Shown here: positions 34,316 to 41,941 of the stretch, piece after piece
How the letters are laid out: each line of letters begins with the position of its first letter
Position numbering within the stretch: position 1 is the first letter of the stretch
Assembly: GCA_049583715.1 (NCBI GenBank)
Contig: JBAUWJ010000279.1
Location: 1-64,000 of the forward strand
Length of the DNA: 64,000 nt
Origin: JAANXG01 sp049583715
GTDB lineage: Bacteria > Pseudomonadota > Gammaproteobacteria > Arenicellales > JAANXG01
Direction: 5' to 3'
Made by a program: the position numbers and the translations under genes
Notes under the pieces: model-generated
The model's database searches: none
Seen by the model: the letters and a program-made list of their open reading frames with translations, nothing else
What the model was told of the DNA's origin: nothing

Positions 34316-34636
34316 TTAGAGCGGCAGATTCAACCCGGGGATGTTGAGACCGGCGGTCAGGCCCGACATCTTCTCCTGGGCGGCCTGCTCCGCCTTTCGC
34401 ACGGCGTCGTTCATCGCCGCCGCAACCAGATCCTCCAGTACCTCCTTGTCGTCGTTCATGAGGGCGTCGTCGATCTCTACCCGCTTCACGTCATGCCGGC
34501 AGCTCATGACGACGGACACCATGCCGCCTCCGGCCTGTCCGGTCACTTCCATGCCCGCCAGCTCCTCCTGGGCCTTGCGCATGTTCTCCTGCATTTCCTG
34601 TGCCTGCTTCATCAAGTTGCCTAAGCCACCCTTCAT
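34316..34636 (-). CDS. ybaB: YbaB/EbfC family nucleoid-associated protein
   Basis: A 106-residue DNA-binding dimer of tweezer shape. The sequence MKGGLGNLMKQAQEMQENMRKAQEELAGMEVTGQAGGG and a central VKRVEIDDALMNDDKEVLEDLVAAA block are typical. AGAGG lies 5 nt before the ATG at 34636. It sits 29 nt after dnaX and is co-transcribed with dnaX and recR. Confidence 0.96.
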   Translation of the reverse strand: MKGGLGNLMKQAQEMQENMRKAQEELAGMEVTGQAGGGMVSVVMSCRHDVKRVEIDDALMNDDKEVLEDLVAAAMNDAVRKAEQAAQEKMSGLTAGLNIPGLNLPL

Positions 34637-34665
34637 ATCAACCTCTTGCACGTTTACGCCACGAT

Positions 34666-36243
34666 TCATCGCCTTGGACGGACGGAGTCTTCCACCAAGG
34701 TCGCGTCGAACTGCTCGATCAGATCCTTGACGTCGGGATCGTTTCTGATGGCCCGCTCGGCCTCTGACTGCCTGTCGGATTTCTCGCGTTCCACGGATTG
34801 TACCGGTGTTTCGTTACTGGGTTCCGACAATCGTATTTTGACCTCGGCCGTCTCTCCCGTTCGCTCGGAGATGGCTCTGGACACCTGGTCGGTCCTCTCG
34901 GCATTGACCAGGTGCTCATGCTGAGGGTTCAACTCGAATGACCAGATGCCGTTCTCTCGGGTCCGAAGGGCCAGGTTCATGGCCAGCTCCTGGGCCCAGC
35001 CCTTGAGGGGAAGCTCCCTGGCAAGCCGTCGCCAGTCGAGCGCTGATTCCGGCGCTTCCCGGGGTTTCCCGGCCGGCGCCGCGTCCACGGTGCTCTTGCG
35101 ACCGGAGCCTGCGGCAGCCGAGCGCCTGGCCCCCCCGTCCACCGGTCGCCGCGCCGAGTCTCCGGGTTGAAAGGCCAGAAGTCGCAGCATCACCATCTCG
35201 AACCCGGTCCGCGGATCAGGAGCGAGGGGCAGATCCCGCTTGCCGATCAACACGATCTGATAGTAGAGCTGCAGCTCCTCCTCCCCGAACATACCAGCCG
35301 CGTCCGGGTGCCAGGGGCTCGGATCCTGCCTCGCCTGGAGGAGCTCCGGGCTGCGCTTGTACAGGGAAAGACAAAAGAGCTCCGTCAACAGGTCGTCAAG
35401 CAGGGGCGCGTAGGCGTTGGAACGCTGCGCCACGGCGTCGATCACGCGGAATACCGCCCCGACGTCGGCCTTCGCCAACGCTTCGAGCAGCTCGCGCGCG
35501 TAGTCGGTATCCATCAGCCCCAGCATCTGGCGCACGGTCTCCGCGCTCACCCGGCCGTCGCCCTGGGCGATGGCCTGGTCCAGCAGGCTCAGGCCGTCGC
35601 GCATGCTTCCATCAGCCGAGCGAGCCAGCAGGTGCAGCGCGTCGTCCTCGAAGGCTACGCCCTCCGACTCGACGATCTTCTTCAACTGGGCTTCGATCTC
35701 CTCGACGCGCAACAGCTTCAAATTGAACTGCAGACAGCGCGACAGGATGGTGACCGGAAGCTTCTGGGGATCCGTGGTCGCAAACAGGAACTTCACGTGC
35801 GGCGGCGGCTCTTCGAGGGTCTTCAGCAAGGCGTTGAAGCTGTGATTCGACAGCATGTGCACCTCGTCCACGAGGTACACCTTGAAGCGGCCGGACGTCG
35901 GGGCGTACTGAACATTGTCCAGGAGCTCACGCGTGTCCGCCACCTGGGTGCGCGAAGCGGCATCTACCTCTATCAAATCCACGAACCGTCCTTCGTCGAT
36001 GGCCCGGCAGGCGTCGCATTCGTTGCAGGGTTTCGAGCTCACGCCCTTCTCGCAATTCAGGCACTTGGCGAGAATCCGGGCCAGGGTGGTCTTACCGATG
36101 CCGCGCGTACCCGTGAACAGGAACCCATGGTGAACGCGGTCGCTGTCCAGCGCGTGCGTCAACGCCGCCACGATGTGCTCCTGGCCCACCAGCTCCTCGA
36201 ACGAGCGTGGACGCCATTTGCGTGCTAATGCCTGATAAGTCAT
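34666..36243 (-). CDS. dnaX: DNA polymerase III subunit tau/gamma
   Basis: Clamp-loader ATPase, 525 residues. AAA+ motifs are GTRGIGKTTLARILAK near 44, the zinc cysteines CLNCEKGVSSKPCNECDAC, VYLVDEVHMLSNHSF, and the sensor regions FLFATTDP and GSMRDGLSLLDQAI. The tau-specific C-terminal part is only about 150 residues, shorter than in E. coli (643 in total). No A-AAA-AAG slippery heptamer is present, so a separate gamma form by frameshifting is not supported. The gene starts downstream of the 4.5S RNA gene. Confidence 0.97.
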   Translation of the reverse strand: MTYQALARKWRPRSFEELVGQEHIVAALTHALDSDRVHHGFLFTGTRGIGKTTLARILAKCLNCEKGVSSKPCNECDACRAIDEGRFVDLIEVDAASRTQVADTRELLDNVQYAPTSGRFKVYLVDEVHMLSNHSFNALLKTLEEPPPHVKFLFATTDPQKLPVTILSRCLQFNLKLLRVEEIEAQLKKIVESEGVAFEDDALHLLARSADGSMRDGLSLLDQAIAQGDGRVSAETVRQMLGLMDTDYARELLEALAKADVGAVFRVIDAVAQRSNAYAPLLDDLLTELFCLSLYKRSPELLQARQDPSPWHPDAAGMFGEEELQLYYQIVLIGKRDLPLAPDPRTGFEMVMLRLLAFQPGDSARRPVDGGARRSAAAGSGRKSTVDAAPAGKPREAPESALDWRRLARELPLKGWAQELAMNLALRTRENGIWSFELNPQHEHLVNAERTDQVSRAISERTGETAEVKIRLSEPSNETPVQSVEREKSDRQSEAERAIRNDPDVKDLIEQFDATLVEDSVRPRR

Positions 36244-36258
36244 GGTGTTTCGAATTAA

Positions 36259-36376
36259 GGTGGCGGATCAGGCCGGCCCGGCCCCGGGCACCCGAATCGG
36301 CTGCTGCGGCTGCTTCCTTCCGGACCTGACCGGGTTCACAACCTATCGTCGGCCGGGAAGGCCGGCCCTCACCGCC
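36259..36376 (-). ncRNA. ffs: Signal recognition particle RNA (4.5S)
   Basis: The minus strand contains the invariant SRP domain IV sequence GGTCAGGTCCGGAAGGAAGC followed by AGCCGCAGC, within a long rod closed by GGCGG/CCGCC ends and GGCCGGCC stems. Size about 118 nt agrees with the small bacterial 4.5S form. A TAAAAT hexamer (36402-36397) about 20 nt upstream could be the -10. The ends are set by the pairing and may be off by a few bases. Confidence 0.93.
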
Positions 36377-36433
36377 ATTGAACCTGTGAATCGGGTATTT
36401 TAGTGGTTTTCGGGGGCTGAGGCACTTCGCGAT

Positions 36434-36541
36434 TGGCGGAGAGGGAGGGATTATTCCGCACATCCGTGTGCTCCACCCCTTCGGGGCCGGTGCGCAAAGC
36501 GCACCGTTCCGCAGCGCTCCCGGCGCTGCTGGTCGAACCCT
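36434..36541 (-). pseudogene. tRNA-Ser 3' fragment split by a structured insert (copy A)
   Basis: In tRNA sense this is the 3' half of the T-arm and acceptor (AATCCCTCCCTCTCCGCCA, matching tRNA-Ser(GGA)) joined, through an 81-bp insert, to AGGGTTCGA. Nothing upstream of the T-arm is left. It lies between the tRNA-Ser(GGA) terminator and the 4.5S gene and has no promoter of its own that I can see. Confidence 0.85.
36453..36533 (-). repeat. Four-hairpin T-loop element, copy A
   Basis: Read on the minus strand, four stem-loops follow each other: GCAGCGC-CGGGA-GCGCTGC, GGTGCGC-TTT-GCGCACC, CCCC-GAA-GGGG and GCACA-CGGA-TGTGC. Each differs from copy B by at least one paired change that keeps the base pair. 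The insertion point is the same T-loop position as in copy B. Confidence 0.85.
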
Positions 36542-36571
36542 GGAGGACTCGTCCACACGCCCTGTCGGCCA

Positions 36572-36607
36572 GATCAAAAAGCGGCCACGCCGGACCGCTT
36601 TTTGATC
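36572..36607 (-). terminator. Terminator of tRNA-Ser(GGA)
   Basis: A perfect 13-bp inverted repeat GATCAAAAAGCGG/CCGCTTTTTGATC with a 10-nt loop directly follows the CCA end. The stem is flanked by A and T runs on both sides, so it can act in both directions. Confidence 0.88.
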
Positions 36608-36697
36608 TGGCGGAGAGGGAGGGATTCGAACCCTCGATACGGGTTAACGTATACACGCTTTCCAGGCGTGCGCCTTCAACCGCTCGGCCACCTCTCC
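36608..36697 (-). tRNA. tRNA-Ser (anticodon GGA)
   Basis: A 90-nt class II tRNA with acceptor stem GGAGAGG/CCTCTCC, anticodon stem CACGC/GCGTG with loop CTGGAAA (GGA, reads UCC and UCU), a long variable arm and encoded CCA. Promoter at 36709-36737, start about 5 nt before the mature end, terminator directly after. The sequence is intact, unlike the duplicate 100 bp to the right. Confidence 0.97.
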
Positions 36698-36708
36698 GGA
36701 GCTGCCGG

Positions 36709-36737
36709 AATCTAAACCACGCGGACATGCCTTGCAA
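36709..36737 (-). promoter_or_regulatory. Promoter of tRNA-Ser(GGA)
   Basis: TTGCAA (36737-36732), 17-bp spacer, TAGATT (36714-36709). The predicted start lies 5 nt upstream of the tRNA. The same layout is found before the decayed copy and before tRNA-Ser(CGA). Confidence 0.75.
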
Positions 36738-36800
36738 ATTCGCCGGCCCGAACACTACCCGGCTCACGATGCGGGCGGGCCTTCAGCCCGGCTTGTCCTC

Positions 36801-36971
36801 TGGCGGAGAGGGAGGGATTGCTCGGCTCATCCCTGAGCCTCGCCCTTCGGGCCGGCGCACACTGCGCGCCGTTCGGCAACGCTCCCGGCGTTGCTCGTCG
36901 AACCCTCGATACGGGTTAGCGTATATACGCTTTCCTTCCCGTGCGCCTTCAACCGCTCGGCCACCTCTTTC
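36801..36971 (-). pseudogene. Decayed tRNA-Ser(GGA) duplicate split by a structured insert (copy B)
   Basis: A 171-bp near-complete copy of tRNA-Ser(GGA). The 5' part (D-arm, variable arm, T-arm 5' half) and the 3' acceptor with CCA are recognisable, but the acceptor 5' strand reads GAAAGAGG, the anticodon stem has mismatches at both ends (CACGG with GCGTA), and a 79-bp insert splits the T-loop. The duplication includes about 45 bp of upstream flank with the promoter. A functional tRNA is unlikely. Confidence 0.88.
36820..36898 (-). repeat. Four-hairpin T-loop element, copy B
   Basis: Stem-loops on the minus strand: GCAACGC-CGGGA-GCGTTGC, GGCGCGC-AGT-GTGCGCC (one G-T pair), GCCC-GAA-GGGC and GGCTCA-GGGA-TGAGCC. 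Loops 1 and 3 are identical to copy A and loop 4 differs by one base. The insertion lies in the T-loop after TTCGA. Confidence 0.85.
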
Positions 36972-36982
36972 GGAGCTGCCGG

Positions 36983-37011
36983 AATCTAAACCACCAGGAC
37001 ACGCCTTGCAA
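36983..37011 (-). promoter_or_regulatory. Retained promoter of the decayed tRNA-Ser copy
   Basis: TTGCAA (37011-37006), 17-bp spacer, TAGATT (36988-36983): both hexamers and the spacing are identical to the promoter of the intact gene, although the tRNA body has decayed. Confidence 0.65.
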
Positions 37012-37022
37012 ATCCACATCTT

Positions 37023-37111
37023 CACGCCGCCCCACCCTGTCCTTTCAACAGGGTGTCGCAAAAGACACCCTCTCCCCCGCACGCGGGGGGCTGGGGTGAG
37101 GGGGCGGCGTG
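37023..37111. repeat. Branched inverted repeat downstream of the ABC operon
   Basis: Outer arms CACGCCGCCCC (37023-37033) and GGGGCGGCGTG (37101-37111) are perfectly complementary. Between them lie ACCCTGT/ACAGGGT, GGGTGTC/GACACCC and CCCCGC/GCGGGG stems, plus the CTGGGGTGAGGG motif of a common proteobacterial repeat. It follows the end of the exporter operon, but no T-run marks it as a terminator. The rest of 36972-37277 holds no gene that I can support. Confidence 0.75.
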
Positions 37112-37277
37112 GTTTGGCGTTGCATTCGGGTCCTTCCCGGTTTCCGGCGGGCAGGGGTACCAACCGGCCCGTGCCGAACGTACATTCCATCGCTCTCAAC
37201 ATGGCCCGCCAGCGCGAGAGGGGACCTGAATAAACCGCGCCGTGTCCGGCGACCACGCGCAGGCTACCTCCCTGCTC

Positions 37278-38591
37278 TCACTGCTCGCGGAGCGCCACCG
37301 TCACCGGCACCACGGCGGCCCGGACCGCCGGGAACAGGCCGCCCACGAAACCGATGGCCAACGCCCACTCCAGACCTCGCAGCAGCAGGCCGGGCTTCAC
37401 CTGGAACTGGAAGACAACCTGGCTGAAGTTCGAGCCCAGGGTGGAAACCGTGTAGCCATTGAACACGGCCCAGGCGACACCCGCACCCAGGGCACCCCCG
37501 AGCAGCGCCAACAGCATGGACTCGAGCAGAACAGCCACGACCACCGGCACCCCCGTGAATCCCAGCGCCCTCAGCGTCGCGATCTCCCTCGCGCGCGACG
37601 CCACGGCCGCGTACATGGTGTTCAAGGCGCCGAAGACGGCACCGATGGCCATGATGATCGCGACCCCCGTCCCCAGCACACGGATGGTGCGGGTCAGCCG
37701 TTCCGATTGCTTGTTGTAGTAGTCGCGAGTGGTGTCGACGTCGACCTTCAGCCGCGGGTCGGCCGCGACCGCGGCCTTCAAACGATCGAAGGCCAGTGGG
37801 CCCGCCAGTCGTACCGTGACCGACTGGAAGGCGTTGCGGCGATAGGCGGCCGCCACGGACTCGTTGTCCCCCCACAGCTCCGAATCGTGCGCGTCTCCCG
37901 ACTTGAACACGCCGACCACCCGCCACTGCTGGTTGTTCAGCCGCACCGTGCCTCCGAGGGCGAGGCCCCGGAACTGCGCCAGCGCGCCGCTTCCCACCAC
38001 CAGCTCCCGCAGCCCCGGCCGGAAGCGCCGCCCGGCGACGATCCGCACGTTGGGCCTCAACGACCAGACCTCGGCGCCCACACCCCGGACCTCGACGTTC
38101 GAATCGGAGCCGGTGGAGCGCTTGGGCAGGTTGGCGACCACCACCACCTCGCTGGAGGCGATGGGGACGTCGTTGTGGTCGCGGAGAATTCCAGGCTCCT
38201 GCCGGATCAAGGTGACCGTGCTCCGATCCAGACCCGAGGACAGCTCCGCGTTGGCGCCGGCACGCAGTACGATGGCCGTGTCGTCGCTGCCCGCCTGCTG
38301 CAGAGTCGCCTGGAATCCTTCTGCCATGGCCAGCAGGGCAATCAGCACCCCGACGACCCCCCCGATACCCACCACGATGACCGACGTGGCGCCGAGCCGT
38401 TGCGGCACGGTGGACAAGCCGGTTCGTGCAATGGCGAGGGCCTGACGGCCCGTGCGCGACCCGACCAACCAGGCGGTGAAGACACCCGCAAGCGCGAGCA
38501 CCAACAGGGGCGCGGTCAGCCAGACGGTCACCCCGAGCGCCGTGCAGGCGATCAGAACGAGGCTGCGCAGCAGCGACCGTCCGCTCCTCAT
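37278..38591 (-). CDS. ABC transporter permease (FtsX/MacB type), second subunit
   Basis: A 437-residue inner-membrane protein. An N-terminal hydrophobic segment pair (LVLIACTALGVTVWLTAPLLVLALAGVF) and another helix near 70 precede a periplasmic domain of about 200 residues; three C-terminal helices follow (GVAIIMAIGAVFGALNTMYAAV; a second near 370; a last near 415), the FtsX plan. The start at 38591 has GAGG 8 nt upstream and lies 10 nt after the first permease gene. It is the last gene of a HlyD-ATPase-permease-permease operon, likely an exporter of lipids, lipoproteins or a small toxic compound. Confidence 0.87.
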   Translation of the reverse strand: MRSGRSLLRSLVLIACTALGVTVWLTAPLLVLALAGVFTAWLVGSRTGRQALAIARTGLSTVPQRLGATSVIVVGIGGVVGVLIALLAMAEGFQATLQQAGSDDTAIVLRAGANAELSSGLDRSTVTLIRQEPGILRDHNDVPIASSEVVVVANLPKRSTGSDSNVEVRGVGAEVWSLRPNVRIVAGRRFRPGLRELVVGSGALAQFRGLALGGTVRLNNQQWRVVGVFKSGDAHDSELWGDNESVAAAYRRNAFQSVTVRLAGPLAFDRLKAAVAADPRLKVDVDTTRDYYNKQSERLTRTIRVLGTGVAIIMAIGAVFGALNTMYAAVASRAREIATLRALGFTGVPVVVAVLLESMLLALLGGALGAGVAWAVFNGYTVSTLGSNFSQVVFQFQVKPGLLLRGLEWALAIGFVGGLFPAVRAAVVPVTVALREQ

Positions 38592-38601
38592 GCCGCCGGC
38601 C

Positions 38602-39762
38602 TCAGCGCCCCGCCAGCGCATCGACGATGCGCAGGCGCATGGCATGAACGGCCGGCGGCAGACCGACCAGAAGACCGATGACCAGCATCAAGACCAGCCC
38701 GAGAGCCCAGGTCGAGAGAGTCAGCGGCAGGGTGAACTGTCCTTGGGTGGCCGCCGCCATGACCGGCAGCAGGAGCCGCGCCAGACCGAGACCCGCCAGC
38801 CCGCCGAGAGTCAACAGCAGCATGGACTCGCCGAGCACCAGCAGCAGCACGGTACGGTTGCTGAAACCGATCGTCTTCAGGACCGCGAGCTCCGGAATAC
38901 GATCGCGTATGGATTGGGCCATGGTATTACCGGTGAGCAGCACCAGAGTGAAGAACACCGCGCCCATGATGGCCGATACGATCAGGCCGATGTCCCCGAT
39001 CTGCTTGGCGAAGGAGAGCTGAAACTGGTGCTCGCTCTCCGTCTTGGTCTCGTCCGCCGAGTTGGCGAACAAGTGATCGATGTCGCGCGCGACCCGGTCC
39101 GCTCGGCTGGCATCGGAGACCTCCACCACGTACCAGCCGACGGTGCCCTGGCCGAACTGGCGGGCCTCGTCGAAGTAGTCGTAGTGGAACAGCATCTGCT
39201 GCTCGATGCCCCGCAGCGCCGGGTCGGAAGCGTGAAAGATCCCGACGAGATCGAATGTCCAGATGTTGCTCCCATCCTTCTTGGGGAAGATCGTGGCCTG
39301 AAGAGGGATGCGGTCGCCCAGGTGCCAGCCGAAACGCTCCGCCAGCGTCTCTCCGGCGATGGCCCCCGTCCGGGTATTCAGGAAAGCCCGGCGCTGCCGC
39401 GGCGGCAGCACGATCTCCGGGTGCACGTCCAGGTATGGCGCCGGGCTCACCGCCATATTGGCGAAGAAATTCTTCGGATCCTGGTATATGCCTCCGAACC
39501 AGTTCGCGTACGCCACCTCGCGGACCCCGGGCACGCGCCGGATACGCGTCAAGTCCGAATACGGCAGGGGCTGGATGATGGAGAAGCGCGAAGCGACGAT
39601 GAGCCGGTCGATGCCGGCGACGCTGCCGGGCGCGTTGAAGGCGACGCGCACCGCATCCAGCATACCGAACAGCGCGAAGGCCGCCATCACCGACAGCAGG
39701 GTCAGCACCGTGCGAGCCTTCTTGCGGAACAGCGCGGACCACAGCAGGTGCAGGTACTTCAC
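38602..39762 (-). CDS. ABC transporter permease (FtsX/MacB type), first subunit
   Basis: A 386-residue FtsX-family permease: one N-terminal helix (ARTVLTLLSVMAAFALFGML), a periplasmic domain from about 45 to 255, and three C-terminal helices (GLIVSAIMGAVFFTLVLLTGN; VLLLVLGESMLLLTLGGLAG; LGLVLMLVIGLLVGLP). Its ATG overlaps the ATPase stop codon by 4 nt. The two permeases are diverged paralogues, as in LolC/LolE pairs, so the exporter is probably a heterodimer. Confidence 0.9.
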   Translation of the reverse strand: MKYLHLLWSALFRKKARTVLTLLSVMAAFALFGMLDAVRVAFNAPGSVAGIDRLIVASRFSIIQPLPYSDLTRIRRVPGVREVAYANWFGGIYQDPKNFFANMAVSPAPYLDVHPEIVLPPRQRRAFLNTRTGAIAGETLAERFGWHLGDRIPLQATIFPKKDGSNIWTFDLVGIFHASDPALRGIEQQMLFHYDYFDEARQFGQGTVGWYVVEVSDASRADRVARDIDHLFANSADETKTESEHQFQLSFAKQIGDIGLIVSAIMGAVFFTLVLLTGNTMAQSIRDRIPELAVLKTIGFSNRTVLLLVLGESMLLLTLGGLAGLGLARLLLPVMAAATQGQFTLPLTLSTWALGLVLMLVIGLLVGLPPAVHAMRLRIVDALAGR

Positions 39763-40448
39763 GCCAGTGCCTGCTGCTCGACCAGCGTCCCCTTGTCCAG
39801 GTGCAGGGTACGGCGGGCGTACTCCGCGGCCTTCGGATCATGCGTGACCATGACCATGGTCTTGCCGAATTGACGATTGAGCCGCTGCAGCAGGCCCAGA
39901 ACCTCCTCCGCGGAGTGCCGGTCGAGGTCACCGGTGGGCTCGTCGCAGACCAGCAGCGTCGGGTCCGACACGATCGCCCGGGCGATCGCGACCCGCTGCT
40001 GCTGCCCCCCGGACAGCTCGCCCGGCTTGTGGCTCGCCCGGTCCTCCAGCCCCACCAGCTTCAGGGCGATCGCGGCGTTGCGGCGCCGTTGGGAAGCCGA
40101 CAGCCGGGTCAGCAGCAAAGGCAGCTCCACGTTGCGCAGCGCGGACAACATCGGCAGCAGGTTGTAGAACTGAAACACGAAACCCACGTGTGCCGCCCGC
40201 CAGCGAGCCTGGTCGCCCGAGGAGAGCCGGTCGATGCGTCGGCCGCCGACGGTGATGGCGCCCTCAGAGGGCGTGTCCAGCCCCGCGACGAGGTTGAGCA
40301 GCGTGGTCTTGCCGGACCCCGACGGTCCCATCAAGGCCAGAAAGTCTCCCTCCGGTATGTCCAGGTCAACCTTGTGCAGGACCTCCACCCTCTGCCGTCC
40401 GCGCTCGTAGATCTTGCTGACACCGCGTACCTGAACCAGCTCAGTCAT
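39759..40448 (-). CDS. ABC transporter ATP-binding protein (LolD/MacB family)
   Basis: A 229-residue ATPase. Walker A GPSGSGKTTLLNLV near 42, Q-loop FVFQFYNLLP, signature LSGGQQQRVAIARAI near 145, Walker B LLVCDEPTGDLD and H-loop THDPKAAEYA. The sequence belongs to the MacB/LolD group that uses mechanotransmission to move substrates out of the outer leaflet of the inner membrane. It overlaps the upstream HlyD gene by 8 nt and the downstream permease by 4 nt. Confidence 0.95.
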   Translation of the reverse strand: MTELVQVRGVSKIYERGRQRVEVLHKVDLDIPEGDFLALMGPSGSGKTTLLNLVAGLDTPSEGAITVGGRRIDRLSSGDQARWRAAHVGFVFQFYNLLPMLSALRNVELPLLLTRLSASQRRRNAAIALKLVGLEDRASHKPGELSGGQQQRVAIARAIVSDPTLLVCDEPTGDLDRHSAEEVLGLLQRLNRQFGKTMVMVTHDPKAAEYARRTLHLDKGTLVEQQALA

Positions 40449-41682
40449 CTCCGCTTCCCGCTGAAACGGCTTTCGCTTTCACCCGCGTGCCGTCCGCCAG
40501 GCGCGGGGGCGGGTCGCGGACGACCCGGGCACCGGCGCTCAGGCCTTTGTCGACGACCCGAAGGTCGCCGTAGCTGTCCCCTACCGTCACGATGCGCAGT
40601 CGAGCCCGCTCGCCCTCGACGACGAATGCCACTCTGTTGCCGTTGCGCTCCACGAGGGCGGATGACGGCACCAGCACCGCGCCTGCCGGGCGCCCGTCGG
40701 CGTTCGCCTTGTCCTCGAGGAACGACACCCGCACCCCCATGTCCGGGACGATCCGCGTGTCATGCGCCTCGATGGCGATGCGCACCTTCACGGTCGCCTT
40801 GCTGCGGTCGGCCGTCGGGATGATTGCGATGACCTTGGCGGGTATCTTCCAGTCCGGGTAGGCATCCAGGACCGCCGTCGCCGGTTGTTGCGGTTGAACC
40901 CGGTTGATATACGCCTCGTTGACGTCGACCTCGATCTCCAGAGAGCCCATGTCGACGATGGTGCAGATCCCGGTTCGCGTAAAACCTCCACCTCCGGAGA
41001 TCGGCGAGACGATCTCGCCCGGCTGGGCCGCCTTGTCCACCACTACGCCCGTAAATGGCGCGCGGATGACGGTGTCGTCTTCGTTTACCTTGGCGATGTT
41101 GAGCTGGGCCTCCGCCACTGAGACCTGGCTGCGCTGGGCGTCGAGCTGGGCGGAGAGGGACTCGACCTTGGTCTTCGCGTCCTCCAGAGCCTGCTCGGCC
41201 GCGAGCCCGCGGCTGCTGAGTGCCTGCTGGCGCTTGAGATCGCGCCGGGCCTGCGCGAGCTGCGCCTGGAGCGAACCGAGCTGGCTCCGGGCTGCCGCGA
41301 CCTGGGCTTGTGCGAGAGCGAGCTGGGCCTGTTGATCGGTGTCGTCGAGGCGAGCCAGCACCTGGCCTTCCTGGACATGGTCTCCTTCCTCGATGGAAAG
41401 CGAGGCCAGTTTGCCGGTGATCTTCGACGACACGGTGGCTTGCCGGCGCGCCGTGACATATCCGGCCGCCTCCAGCACCGCCGAGTCGGCGCCTGAGGCC
41501 GGCTGCGCGACGATGGTCTCCACCTCCGTCGCGCGGGCTTTGAGCATCAAGACCGAGGCGCCGGCGCCGCCCAGCGCCAGCAGCACGGCGACCAGGATCC
41601 ACGTCCAGCGACGCCGCCGTGGCCCACCGGCGCGCTGTTCCGGGTCTATGCGAAGCTGTGCAAGAGGGTCGGTATCGTTCAT
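40441..41682 (-). CDS. Membrane fusion protein (HlyD/MacA family)
   Basis: A 413-residue periplasmic adaptor. One N-terminal membrane anchor (WILVAVLLALGGAGASVLML), a split lipoyl domain (VSSKITGKLASLSIEEGDHV and later VIRAPFTGVVVDKAAQPGE), and a long coiled-coil hairpin between them with many Gln and Ala. It should connect the ABC pump to an outer-membrane channel; no TolC homologue is present in the window. The start MNDTDPLAQL at 41682 is chosen for fit to the family; the frame is open upstream through the tRNA gene, which is not coding. Confidence 0.92.
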   Translation of the reverse strand: MNDTDPLAQLRIDPEQRAGGPRRRRWTWILVAVLLALGGAGASVLMLKARATEVETIVAQPASGADSAVLEAAGYVTARRQATVSSKITGKLASLSIEEGDHVQEGQVLARLDDTDQQAQLALAQAQVAAARSQLGSLQAQLAQARRDLKRQQALSSRGLAAEQALEDAKTKVESLSAQLDAQRSQVSVAEAQLNIAKVNEDDTVIRAPFTGVVVDKAAQPGEIVSPISGGGGFTRTGICTIVDMGSLEIEVDVNEAYINRVQPQQPATAVLDAYPDWKIPAKVIAIIPTADRSKATVKVRIAIEAHDTRIVPDMGVRVSFLEDKANADGRPAGAVLVPSSALVERNGNRVAFVVEGERARLRIVTVGDSYGDLRVVDKGLSAGARVVRDPPPRLADGTRVKAKAVSAGSGDD

Positions 41683-41731
41683 TCGGGGGGCTCGGTTCCG
41701 GCAAGCCGATCGATCGGGATGCTTCTCGAAG

Positions 41732-41821
<90 letters not shown>

Positions 41822-41833
41822 GGCAGGCGCGAA

Positions 41834-41862
41834 AGACTAAACCAGCCTCAATATTGTTGCAA
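41834..41862 (-). promoter_or_regulatory. Promoter of tRNA-Ser(CGA)
   Basis: TTGCAA (41862-41857), 17-bp spacer ending GGTT, TAGTCT (41839-41834). The layout matches the tRNA-Ser(GGA) promoter, and the predicted start is about 6 nt before the tRNA. Confidence 0.65.
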
Positions 41863-41941
41863 ATGTATATGACCAGCCTGACAGCCGAAATATCACGCCG
41901 CCCAACGCTCCGTGCTGGCCAGGCGTTCGATACCGGTTAGA

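Noticed and set aside
34666..36243. Programmed frameshift in dnaX giving gamma
   Set aside because: No A-AAA-AAG heptamer or similar slippery run with a downstream hairpin was found; tau alone is annotated.
36369..37256. Long frames crossing 4.5S RNA, tRNA-Ser(GGA) and its duplicate
   Set aside because: They run through RNA genes and hairpin repeats in several frames; the repeated peptide pieces reflect the duplicated tRNA.
36608..37277. Genomic island att site at tRNA-Ser
   Set aside because: No integrase, no phage genes and no clean direct repeat of the tRNA 3' end bordering cargo; the 3' copies contain structured inserts and lie within 500 bp.
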